NCBI RefSeq assembly: GCF_008369445.1
Contig: NZ_VTWH01000004.1
Span: forward strand, 229,002 to 293,001
Direction of reading: 5' to 3'
Length of the DNA stretch: 64,000 nucleotides
Source of the DNA: Aureimonas fodinaquatilis
GTDB taxonomy: Bacteria > Pseudomonadota > Alphaproteobacteria > Rhizobiales > Rhizobiaceae
In this document: positions 42,693 to 50,282 of the stretch, one piece after another
How the letters are laid out: each line of letters starts with the position of its first letter
Position numbering within the stretch: the stretch's first letter is position 1
Notes under the pieces: model-generated
What the model was told of the DNA's origin: nothing
Seen by the model: only the letters and a program-made list of their open reading frames with translations
The model's database searches: none
Program-made: the position numbers and the translations under genes

Positions 42693-44240
42693 ATGGAAAA
42701 AGTTGCATCCGGAACACAGGCCAAACAGCTTGGTCTGTTTGGCTTTTTTGCCATCACAGCTTCCATGGTTATGGCGGTTTATGAATATCCTACATTCGCC
42801 ACGTCCGGTTTTAGTCTGGTTTTCTTTCTTCTGGCGGGTGGTCTTCTCTGGTTTATTCCGGTGGCTCTTTGCGCTGCGGAAATGGCCACGGTGGAGGGTT
42901 GGGAGGAAGGCGGCGTTTTTGCCTGGGTCAGCAACACGCTGGGCGAGCGTTGGGGCTTTGCTGCGATTTCCTTTGCCTATCTTGAAATCGCCGTCGGATT
43001 TATTCCGATGTTGTATTTTGTGCTGGGCGCTCTCTCATACATCCTGAACTGGCCGGCGCTGAACCACGATCCGGTTATCAAGATGACCGCCGCCCTGATC
43101 ATTGTCTGGGGTCTTGCGCTGACGCAGCTTGGCGGCACCCGATACACGGCCAGCATTGCAAAAACCGGATTTCTTGCCGGCATTCTGGCGCCAGCCGGCA
43201 TTCTGGTTCTTCTGGCCATTCTGCATCTTTCAAGCGGTGCACCGCTTGAAATCGAGATGAGTGCACAGACATTCATCCCGGACTTCACCCAGATCAGCAC
43301 ACTCGTGGTCTTCGTTGCATTCATCCTGAGCTATATGGGGGTGGAGGCGTCGGCCACACATGTCAACGAGATGCGCAATCCGGCGCGCGACTACCCTCTG
43401 GCAATGTTCCTGCTGATGATTGCCGCGATCGGGTTGAGCTCTATCGGTGGCCTGTCCGTTGCCGCCGTTATCCCTGGCGATCAGATCAACCTAAGTTCAG
43501 GTGTCGTGCAGACTTTCGAGGCATTGCTTCTGCCATATGGCGCGGCTTTTGAATGGGCGGTTCGCATCATCGCGGCGCTTCTTGTGCTGGGCGTCGTGGC
43601 AGAAATCACCTCGTGGATCGTCGGCCCGTCGCGCGGAATGTATGTCACCGCGCAGCACGGCATCCTGCCCGCATTTATGGCCAAAGTTAATCGCAATGGT
43701 GTGCCGGTTGCACTCGTCGGTTTCCAGCTCTGCCTCACCTCGGTCGCCATTGTGGTGCTGACACTCGGGGCCGGCGGCAGCAACATGTCCTTCCTGATCG
43801 CGCTGGCACTGACCGTTGTTCTGTATCTCATCACCTATTTCCTGCTGTTTCTGGGATATATGGTTCTGGTGCTGAAACACCCGGAAAAGAAGCGCTCCTA
43901 CAACATCCCCGGCGGCAAGGGCGTAAAACTGCTCGTTGCAGGATCCGGCTTTGTTGTCTCGGCCCTCGCCTTTGTCATCTCGTTCTTCCCGCCCAGCGGG
44001 CTGGCCGGCATCGAAGCTGACAGAACCTATGTCATGCTGCTGGTTTCGAGCTTTATTATCGTGCTCGTTATTCCCTTCATCGTTTACGCTCTGCACACCA
44101 AGCGCGGCAAACGTCCAGAGGCAACCCTCGTACCCGTCACGACAACCAATGCGCCGCCCAACCACTTCTGGATGCATCCACGAGCCCGTGGCTCCCATCA
44201 CCTGCTGCCATTGAAACATCCCGGCCGGAAGGACACGTGA
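42693..44240 (+). CDS. gadC: Glutamate/GABA antiporter GadC
   Basis: The 515-residue APC-family antiporter has twelve predicted helices. It imports glutamate and exports GABA made by GadB, removing one proton per cycle. The opening motif [22 protein letters not shown] is characteristic of GadC. The C-terminal tail contains [10 protein letters not shown] with His495, Arg497, Arg499 and His502. This is the C-plug that blocks the channel at neutral pH in the E. coli protein and is displaced in acid. Length and residue positions match the E. coli protein closely, as I recall it. AAGGG precedes the ATG. Its stop abuts the glutaminase start, so gadC and glsA are coupled. Confidence 0.94.
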   Translation: MEKVASGTQAKQLGLFGFFAITASMVMAVYEYPTFATSGFSLVFFLLAGGLLWFIPVALCAAEMATVEGWEEGGVFAWVSNTLGERWGFAAISFAYLEIAVGFIPMLYFVLGALSYILNWPALNHDPVIKMTAALIIVWGLALTQLGGTRYTASIAKTGFLAGILAPAGILVLLAILHLSSGAPLEIEMSAQTFIPDFTQISTLVVFVAFILSYMGVEASATHVNEMRNPARDYPLAMFLLMIAAIGLSSIGGLSVAAVIPGDQINLSSGVVQTFEALLLPYGAAFEWAVRIIAALLVLGVVAEITSWIVGPSRGMYVTAQHGILPAFMAKVNRNGVPVALVGFQLCLTSVAIVVLTLGAGGSNMSFLIALALTVVLYLITYFLLFLGYMVLVLKHPEKKRSYNIPGGKGVKLLVAGSGFVVSALAFVISFFPPSGLAGIEADRTYVMLLVSSFIIVLVIPFIVYALHTKRGKRPEATLVPVTTTNAPPNHFWMHPRARGSHHLLPLKHPGRKDT

Positions 44241-44242
44241 CC

Positions 44243-45211
44243 ATGGCGGAAGACGCAAAGTCGGTCAGCACTTATGCAGACGCCGTGCGCGCGGGAATGG
44301 ATGCCGGTCTGGCAGCCAGCGGTGGTATGAATGCCGATTACATTCCCTACCTTGCGTCCATCGACCCGAACCTGATGTCAGTTGCCATTGTGACTGCCGG
44401 TGGCGAGGTTCATAAGGCGGGCGACCACGATTATGGCTTTGCCATTGAATCGATTTCAAAAGTGTTCACACTGGCGCTGGTCATGGACGCGATCGGACCG
44501 GACGAGGTGCGAGACAAAATCGGCGACAGTCCAACCGGCCTGCCCTTCAATTCGGTGATGGCGCTTGAACTCAACAATGACAAACCTCTTTCGCCATTGG
44601 TCAATGCTGGCGCAATAGCAACCGTCAGTCTGGTGCCAGGGGAAAGTGCAGACGATTGTTTCGGCAAGATCCTGGCTTGCCAAAGTGCCTTTGCCGGCAG
44701 GCCGCTGACCATGAGCGACGAGATCAACACATCAGAACAGTCGACGAATTTTCACAACAGGGCAATTGCGTGGCTGCTGTTCAGCGCAGGCACCTGCTAC
44801 AGCGACCCGATGCGGGCGGTAGATGTTTACACACGCCAATGCTCCACACTTGTCAGCACACTGGACCTTGCCACCATGGGCAGCACATTGGCTGCCGGTG
44901 GGGTCAATCCGCTCAGCGGAAAGCGCGTTATCAAGGAAGCCTATGTCCACCACGTGCTTGCCGAGATGATGATGGAGGGCCTTTACACCGGCTCCGGTGA
45001 CTGGGCCTACACCGTGGGGCTACCGGGCAAAAGTGGTGTCGGTGGCGGTGTGCTTGCCATTGCTCCCGGCAAGCTTGCAATTGCAGCTTTTTCACCCGGG
45101 CTGGACCCGGCAGGAAACAGTGTCCGCGGTCAGGCTGCCGTCAAAGCTGCCGCACTCAGCCTGGGCCTGAATCTTTTCAGAGGCGCTTCTGAAGGAGGCA
45201 CCGGGACCTGA
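44243..45211 (+). CDS. glsA: Glutaminase (serine-dependent, GlsA/YbaS type)
   Basis: The 322-residue enzyme hydrolyses L-glutamine to glutamate and ammonia. The ammonia neutralises protons and the glutamate feeds GadB. The catalytic Ser-x-x-Lys is SISK (Ser70-Lys73), preceded by DYGFAIE. Family blocks LVNAGAIATVSLV, NFHNRAIAWLL and CYSDPMRAVDVYTRQCS follow. The C-terminal block is GLPGKSGVGGGVLAIAPGKLAIAAFSPGLD. ATG 44243 is preferred (AAGGA nine bases upstream); a GTG at 44237 that overlaps the gadC stop is possible. It sits between gadC and the porin, whose ATG overlaps its stop (TGATG). Confidence 0.94.
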   Translation: MAEDAKSVSTYADAVRAGMDAGLAASGGMNADYIPYLASIDPNLMSVAIVTAGGEVHKAGDHDYGFAIESISKVFTLALVMDAIGPDEVRDKIGDSPTGLPFNSVMALELNNDKPLSPLVNAGAIATVSLVPGESADDCFGKILACQSAFAGRPLTMSDEINTSEQSTNFHNRAIAWLLFSAGTCYSDPMRAVDVYTRQCSTLVSTLDLATMGSTLAAGGVNPLSGKRVIKEAYVHHVLAEMMMEGLYTGSGDWAYTVGLPGKSGVGGGVLAIAPGKLAIAAFSPGLDPAGNSVRGQAAVKAAALSLGLNLFRGASEGGTGT

Positions 45212-46428
45212 TGGCGCAAAATCCGGCAACTCTGCTTGTAGCGACAATTCTGATTTTCGCGCCGGGCCACATTGCCCATGCCGCCGATGGGGTAGCGCCG
45301 ATTGCGGATGACAACGCCGATTACCTGCGCATTTGCTCAGTGTTTGGCGCGGGCTTCATTTCCATCCCCGGCACACAAACCTGCCTGAAAACCAGCGGCT
45401 ATATCCGATACCAGTATAATTATGCCGGCAGCCCTGCCGTAAACACCGAAGGCGACGACTACCAGATTTCACCAACCGCGCGAGCCCGGCTCAACTTCGA
45501 CGTGCGTGAACCGACAGATCTGGGCACCCTGCGCGCTTTTGTGCAGCTTCAGGCCCAAAGCGATGGCTCAGGAAACCCGGACGGTTTCATTATGAAGCAG
45601 GCCTATATGCAACTGGGCGGCTTTCTGGCTGGCTACACCGACACGCTTTGGGCTTCTGAAACCGGCGGCATAGAGGATGGGCTGCCAACGGACAATTCTC
45701 TGGCGGTTGGCGACGTCAACACCAATCAGATCAATTACACATTTTCCCATGACGGCTTTTCGCTGACATTGGGCCTGGAGGATAGTGAGCGAGGCTCCTT
45801 CTCAGCCATACCGCAGGCCAAGCTCGCATATTCCGGCACATGGGGTGCCGCTTATCTTGCTGCAGTCTACGACGAATCCTTTGATGCTGATGATCTTGCC
45901 TTTGCTCGTTTTCTGCCCGGTATACAAACAGACATCCTGAGCCGCCATGGCGAGGCGGTGGCCGTCAAGGCGGGCTTGCGGCTGGACAGTCTTCTAAGCC
46001 ATGATTCAACCATCAAGATTGATGGGCATTGGGCGTCGGACCCGACAAGCTACGCCACGATATCCGGCTTCACTACGGCGCCGGGCGTGCTGCCAAACAA
46101 TCCCACCCTCAAAGATCCTCGGCCGGGCGCCGTTCCGCTTGTTCTGGAATGGTCGATCGGCGCCGGCTTTTCGCAGAAAATTGACCGGCTGACACTTGCA
46201 GCCGCAGGCCGTTATGGCAAAACTTTCGACTACGGCTTTTTTGCGCCCGGCGCGGCGGCGTTGAATTATGAAAAAGGCCAATACTGGGCTCTGGTGGGTG
46301 ACATCGGCTACGATCTGACGACCAATATGAGTGTGCTTGCCGAAGTCACTTATACCAATGTCGATTTCACCGGCATTGCTGCAAGCGACCAGACTTCAGG
46401 CCTCTTGCGCTTCGAGCGCAGTTTTTAG
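45211..46428 (+). CDS. Omp2-like general porin of Hyphomicrobiales type
   Basis: The 405-residue protein has a signal peptide (about residues 1-24, cleavage after AHA). The hallmark YLRICSVFGAGFISIPGTQTCLKTSGYIRYQY at about residues 38-69 has a Cys pair and is the opening of the Brucella Omp2/rhizobial porin family. A 16-strand barrel pattern then runs to the final Phe (LLRFERSF). It would let small solutes through the outer membrane. Overlap of its ATG with the glsA stop ties it to gadC-glsA, so it may be the entry route for glutamate or glutamine under acid conditions. That role is inferred from position. Confidence 0.88.
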   Translation: MAQNPATLLVATILIFAPGHIAHAADGVAPIADDNADYLRICSVFGAGFISIPGTQTCLKTSGYIRYQYNYAGSPAVNTEGDDYQISPTARARLNFDVREPTDLGTLRAFVQLQAQSDGSGNPDGFIMKQAYMQLGGFLAGYTDTLWASETGGIEDGLPTDNSLAVGDVNTNQINYTFSHDGFSLTLGLEDSERGSFSAIPQAKLAYSGTWGAAYLAAVYDESFDADDLAFARFLPGIQTDILSRHGEAVAVKAGLRLDSLLSHDSTIKIDGHWASDPTSYATISGFTTAPGVLPNNPTLKDPRPGAVPLVLEWSIGAGFSQKIDRLTLAAAGRYGKTFDYGFFAPGAAALNYEKGQYWALVGDIGYDLTTNMSVLAEVTYTNVDFTGIAASDQTSGLLRFERSF

Positions 46429-46445
46429 GGTTCACGTTTAAAATC

Positions 46446-48401
46446 ATGCCCGGTCCGAGCCTGTTTCACCGAAAGGCGGTTGTGTCAGACCTCAGGCTCA
46501 ATCTGCTCGGCTCCGATCCTGGCATGGTGCGTCTTCGCACCGCCTGCAGGGTTCTCATGACGGTGGTTGCCGTATGTTCTGCGCTGTTTTTGCTGCATTA
46601 CTGGTATCCAATGCCGGCAGCCGCCTACGCCATGGCGATGATAACGGCCTTGCAGGGTGCTGTCGCAATCAAGGATACGACTGCCGAAGCTCGGGCTGTC
46701 ACCCGGCTGTATGCTGCGCTCAGCGCCTTCACGGCCATAGCTGCAATGTCACTGGTCGAGCATTCGCTGCTCTATGTGAATATCCTGCTTCTCATCGTGA
46801 TTTTTCTGGCGGTTTATGCACGCAGGTTTGGAACGCGTTGGCAGGGCGTTGGACTGTTCACCTTCATGTGCAGTGTGGTTGGCGCTTTTGTCAAAGCTCC
46901 GGACACTGACCTTGGTGACATAGCCATTGCGCTGACCCTTTCCGGGGTGATTGCGCATTTTGTGCGCAACTTTGTCATGCCGGAACGGCCCGCACATGAC
47001 TTCAGGATCATCCTGGACATTGCCGTCTCGCTGTCTCGCAAGCTGCACCATACAATAGAGCAAAAATCGACCAGCAAATGGACCCATGTCGAGGTGCAGC
47101 AGGTCCTGATGCTTGAACACCGGGCCAGAGATGCAATTCTTTTGTGTGAGAGCTATTTGCCACTGGACGCTGCTGCCAGTTCCCACAGCGAGCTTTCAAC
47201 CATGGCTGTGCAACTGTTTGACCTGCATCTGGCACTGGAAAGTGCCGTGGCGACAGCCTTGCATTTCAATGGCCAGAATGATGCTGAAACGAGCCGGAAC
47301 CTGGGCAGAACCCTTGAGACTTTGGCCGACAGCCTGTCCAGTGTGGAACAGGCCGCAACGCGCATGCCAGCAACTTTTCCTGCCATTTCCGCAACATCCG
47401 CTTCGGGAAAAATCACGTTCTTTCCAGCTTCTGGCGGCTGGCTGAAGGATAGTGTATTTCGGCAGGCAGTTCAGGTGACTTTTGCATCGGCCATTGCCAT
47501 GGCAGGCGGATTGGCGCTTTCTCCCGACCGCTGGTTCTGGGCGGTCATGACCGCCTTTCTTATTTTCACCAACACACAATCGCGCGGAGATGTTGCGGTA
47601 AAAGGCCTGAACCGCGCCCTTGGAACAGGTTTGGGGATTTGTGTCGGCATCGGCCTGGCTGTGCTGGTTCACGGTCAAATTGAATGGACGCTGCCATTGG
47701 TAGCAATTTCAATCTTCGCAGCCTTCTACCTGATTTCCATTTCCTACAGCGCGATGACTTTCTTCATCACAATCACTCTCTGCCTGGTCTACGGGCTGAT
47801 CGGCGAATTCACACCTGAGCTTCTGGTCCTTCGACTGGAAGAAACGGCGATTGGCGCCGCTGCCGGCATATTTGTGTCACTGGCCGTTCTGCCGCTTGGC
47901 ACCAGCCAGCAATCCAGCAGCGCAATCGAGCATTTTCTGAAATCGCTGGACCAGTTGATGCAGGCGATCATTGCTTCACAGGGGCAGGCTGAGCGAACTG
48001 CCATAATGGCCGCGGCGAACGCGCTGGACAAATCGCGGGCGGATATTTTAACCGCAATCGGCTCCATGCGCAGCGTCTGGAATCTTGGTATGGCGCAGGC
48101 AGGAACACGGCGGATACTCGGTCGCAGTTACACCTTGGCGCATTCCGCCAGACTGCTCGCCCGGCATTTTCGGGACAGTCCGCCCAGTGATCAGGACATT
48201 ATCAGACTTCAGGCCATCCGAACCGCTTTGGCCAATCTGGCCACCAACGGACAAAACATGGCCGGCCGAAGCCGGGTTGCAGATATTGCCCGGCTCGATC
48301 AGCTACCGTTCGACACGCAGTCCGACCAGGCTGTTGCCAATGCTTTTGATCTGATCACCCATGTTCTGGTGCAAATGCAGCCTGCAAACCAGGAAGGATA
48401 A
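46446..48401 (+). CDS. FUSC-family membrane protein (second, stand-alone)
   Basis: The 651-residue protein has the FUSC layout. An N-terminal helix bundle (about residues 30-180) contains PMPAAAYAMAMITALQGAVAI. A long soluble helical region follows (about 190-335), then a second helix bundle (about 345-490, with DRWFWAVMTAFLIFTNTQSRGDVAVKGLNRALGTGLGI, the FUSC motif) and a C-terminal coil of about 150 residues. It resembles YccS/AaeB-like proteins and is not a close copy of the one at 36141-37925. It follows the porin by 17 bp and ends the gadC operon. No adaptor or channel gene is next to it. Export of an organic anion is plausible but unproven. Confidence 0.82.
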   Translation: MPGPSLFHRKAVVSDLRLNLLGSDPGMVRLRTACRVLMTVVAVCSALFLLHYWYPMPAAAYAMAMITALQGAVAIKDTTAEARAVTRLYAALSAFTAIAAMSLVEHSLLYVNILLLIVIFLAVYARRFGTRWQGVGLFTFMCSVVGAFVKAPDTDLGDIAIALTLSGVIAHFVRNFVMPERPAHDFRIILDIAVSLSRKLHHTIEQKSTSKWTHVEVQQVLMLEHRARDAILLCESYLPLDAAASSHSELSTMAVQLFDLHLALESAVATALHFNGQNDAETSRNLGRTLETLADSLSSVEQAATRMPATFPAISATSASGKITFFPASGGWLKDSVFRQAVQVTFASAIAMAGGLALSPDRWFWAVMTAFLIFTNTQSRGDVAVKGLNRALGTGLGICVGIGLAVLVHGQIEWTLPLVAISIFAAFYLISISYSAMTFFITITLCLVYGLIGEFTPELLVLRLEETAIGAAAGIFVSLAVLPLGTSQQSSSAIEHFLKSLDQLMQAIIASQGQAERTAIMAAANALDKSRADILTAIGSMRSVWNLGMAQAGTRRILGRSYTLAHSARLLARHFRDSPPSDQDIIRLQAIRTALANLATNGQNMAGRSRVADIARLDQLPFDTQSDQAVANAFDLITHVLVQMQPANQEG

Positions 48402-48423
48402 ATGCCGGCACAGGTTCGGCAGT

Positions 48424-49731
48424 TCACTGAACCGCCGTTTCCTGTGCGGCAACTTCAGCCTCGGTAACCGGCACCGCCTGCCCGCCCCATTCGGCACGCA
48501 TCCACGTTACAAGATCGGCAATTTCACTGTCTTCTATCACATGCGCGAAAGGCGGCATGGCATACATGCGCTGGCCGTTGCCCATGGCTTGTGTGGGAAT
48601 ACCGTTCAACACAACGTTGATAACATCCTTCGGCTCGGTCATGGCGACTATGCCATTTCCATGCATAGCAGGAGCCACATTGGGTATTCCCTGACCGCTC
48701 ACGCCATGGCAGCCGGCACATGCTGAAATATAGGCAAGCCTGCCACGATCCATTGCACTGCCGGCAACGGGCTGTGCCGCTTCCGGCAAAGGTTGTGGCG
48801 GGGCGGCTGGTTCAGCAATCTGCCCACTGGCATCCGTCAGGAGATAGGTTGCAACCGCATGGACATCTGCGGCCTCCATAGCGCCAGTGGAAAAATGCGT
48901 TACCGTCTGCATTCCGGCAAAGGAAGTGCCCTGCGGCGCGACCCCGTCTGCCAGATAGCTCGCAAGCGTCGCCACATCAAAGCCGCGCCGGGCCAGCGCT
49001 TGCGCGGTTATGTCCGGAATATCCAGGCCGTCAACGTCGCCGCCCTGAAGCGCACGATCAAACTCCACACCCATCATGAAATTGCGCGGCGAATGGCACG
49101 CGCCGCAATGCGCAAGCCCTTCGACCAGATAGGCACCCCGGTTCCAAGCCTCGGAGCGTTCGGGATTGTCCGGTGCCGATCTGTCCGGAAAATTGAGCAG
49201 GGTCCAGAAATTCATGAAAGGGCGAACCGGCAAAGCAAATGCGCCGGTGTTTTCAAGGTTGGCCACCGGCAGAGCCGGGATGCTCATCATGTATGCGTAC
49301 AGCGCATCCAGATCATCCGGCCGGGTAATATGTGTAAAGACGAACGGCATCGCCGGATAGAGGTTGCCTCTGCCTTTTGCGACCCCATCCCGCAAGGCCC
49401 GGTGAAAATCTGCCCGGCTGTAACTGCCGATCCCGTGTACGGTATCCGGCGTGATATTGGTTGAATAAACGGTGCCAAATGGCGTGGGTATGGCCACGCC
49501 GCCGGCCGCCATAGGCCCTTCCGGCAACGAGTGGCAGCCAAAACAATCACCCGCAAGTGCCAGTTCACGTCCACGCGGTGCCAGATCGGCCATTTGCTGC
49601 GCCGTCAGCGGCTGCTCTGCCGCCGGTGCAACCGCCGACTGCCGAAATGCACCCGCCAGAATGGCCAGACCTGCCGAACAGCCCAGGACCACCAGCACAA
49701 ATATGCTGTTGCGAAACCGATGCTGCTTCAT
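48424..49731 (-). CDS. Triheme cytochrome c, electron-transfer subunit of a periplasmic molybdenum dehydrogenase
   Basis: The 435-residue protein has an N-terminal membrane anchor or uncleaved signal (about residues 9-28). Three heme c motifs follow: CFGCH (63-67), CGACH (209-213) and CAGCH (338-342), each in its own cytochrome c domain. The layout matches the triheme subunit of membrane-bound alcohol or aldehyde dehydrogenases (AdhB/AldF-like) that pass electrons to ubiquinone. Its ATG overlaps the stop of the 2Fe-2S subunit gene by ATGA. It is the last gene of the three-gene operon and converges on the FUSC gene with a 22-bp gap. Confidence 0.88.
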   Translation of the reverse strand: MKQHRFRNSIFVLVVLGCSAGLAILAGAFRQSAVAPAAEQPLTAQQMADLAPRGRELALAGDCFGCHSLPEGPMAAGGVAIPTPFGTVYSTNITPDTVHGIGSYSRADFHRALRDGVAKGRGNLYPAMPFVFTHITRPDDLDALYAYMMSIPALPVANLENTGAFALPVRPFMNFWTLLNFPDRSAPDNPERSEAWNRGAYLVEGLAHCGACHSPRNFMMGVEFDRALQGGDVDGLDIPDITAQALARRGFDVATLASYLADGVAPQGTSFAGMQTVTHFSTGAMEAADVHAVATYLLTDASGQIAEPAAPPQPLPEAAQPVAGSAMDRGRLAYISACAGCHGVSGQGIPNVAPAMHGNGIVAMTEPKDVINVVLNGIPTQAMGNGQRMYAMPPFAHVIEDSEIADLVTWMRAEWGGQAVPVTEAEVAAQETAVQ

Positions 49732-50282
49732 TGGTCATCAGCCCCGATGACGCAGCCGGGAGTTTCCAACGCAACAGCTCGCACAGCTTCGTAATATCGC
49801 ACATAGCCGGTGCATCGGCAGATATGCACGGAAAGAGCTTGTTCAATGGCGGTTTCCAGATCAGCTCTTTGCACTGGCTGCCGTTTCAGAGCATCTATGA
49901 AAACGCTGGCACCCGCCACAAAGCCCGGTGTGCAATAGCCGCATTGAAAGGCAAAATTCCTGATAAATGCCTGCTGAACTGCCGTTAGCTGCGCTTCTCC
50001 GTCACCTGCCGCATCCGCATGGCCTTCAATTGTAACGATCGATTTTCCGGAAAAGAAATGCGCATCATAAATACAGGTGCGGCTTTCGCTCGTGCTGCCA
50101 TCACCATGCGTTTCCACCACAGTGCAGGCGTGGCAAACACCTTGACCACAGCCAAAATGGGTCCCTGTCAGGTCAAGATATTCGTGCAGAAAATCGATCA
50201 TCGGCATGCCAACCGGCACCGCGTCCATGGCGACGCTTTTTCCATTGATCGTCAGTTGCAGCGGGCGGGTCTCGATGCTCAT
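49728..50282 (-). CDS. 2Fe-2S subunit of a xanthine-oxidase-family dehydrogenase
   Basis: The 184-residue protein has two [2Fe-2S] clusters. The plant-ferredoxin-like site is Cys45, Cys50, Cys53 and Cys70 (GCGQGVCHAC, then TC). The second, alpha-helical site is Cys114, Cys117, Cys155 and Cys157 (CGYC and CRC). It passes electrons from the molybdenum subunit to the cytochrome. There is no signal peptide of its own, so it must be exported together with the Tat-bearing large subunit. ATG 50282 overlaps the large-subunit stop (ATGA) and is clearly better than a longer upstream frame that would lie inside the large-subunit gene. Confidence 0.9.
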   Translation of the reverse strand: MSIETRPLQLTINGKSVAMDAVPVGMPMIDFLHEYLDLTGTHFGCGQGVCHACTVVETHGDGSTSESRTCIYDAHFFSGKSIVTIEGHADAAGDGEAQLTAVQQAFIRNFAFQCGYCTPGFVAGASVFIDALKRQPVQRADLETAIEQALSVHICRCTGYVRYYEAVRAVALETPGCVIGADDQ

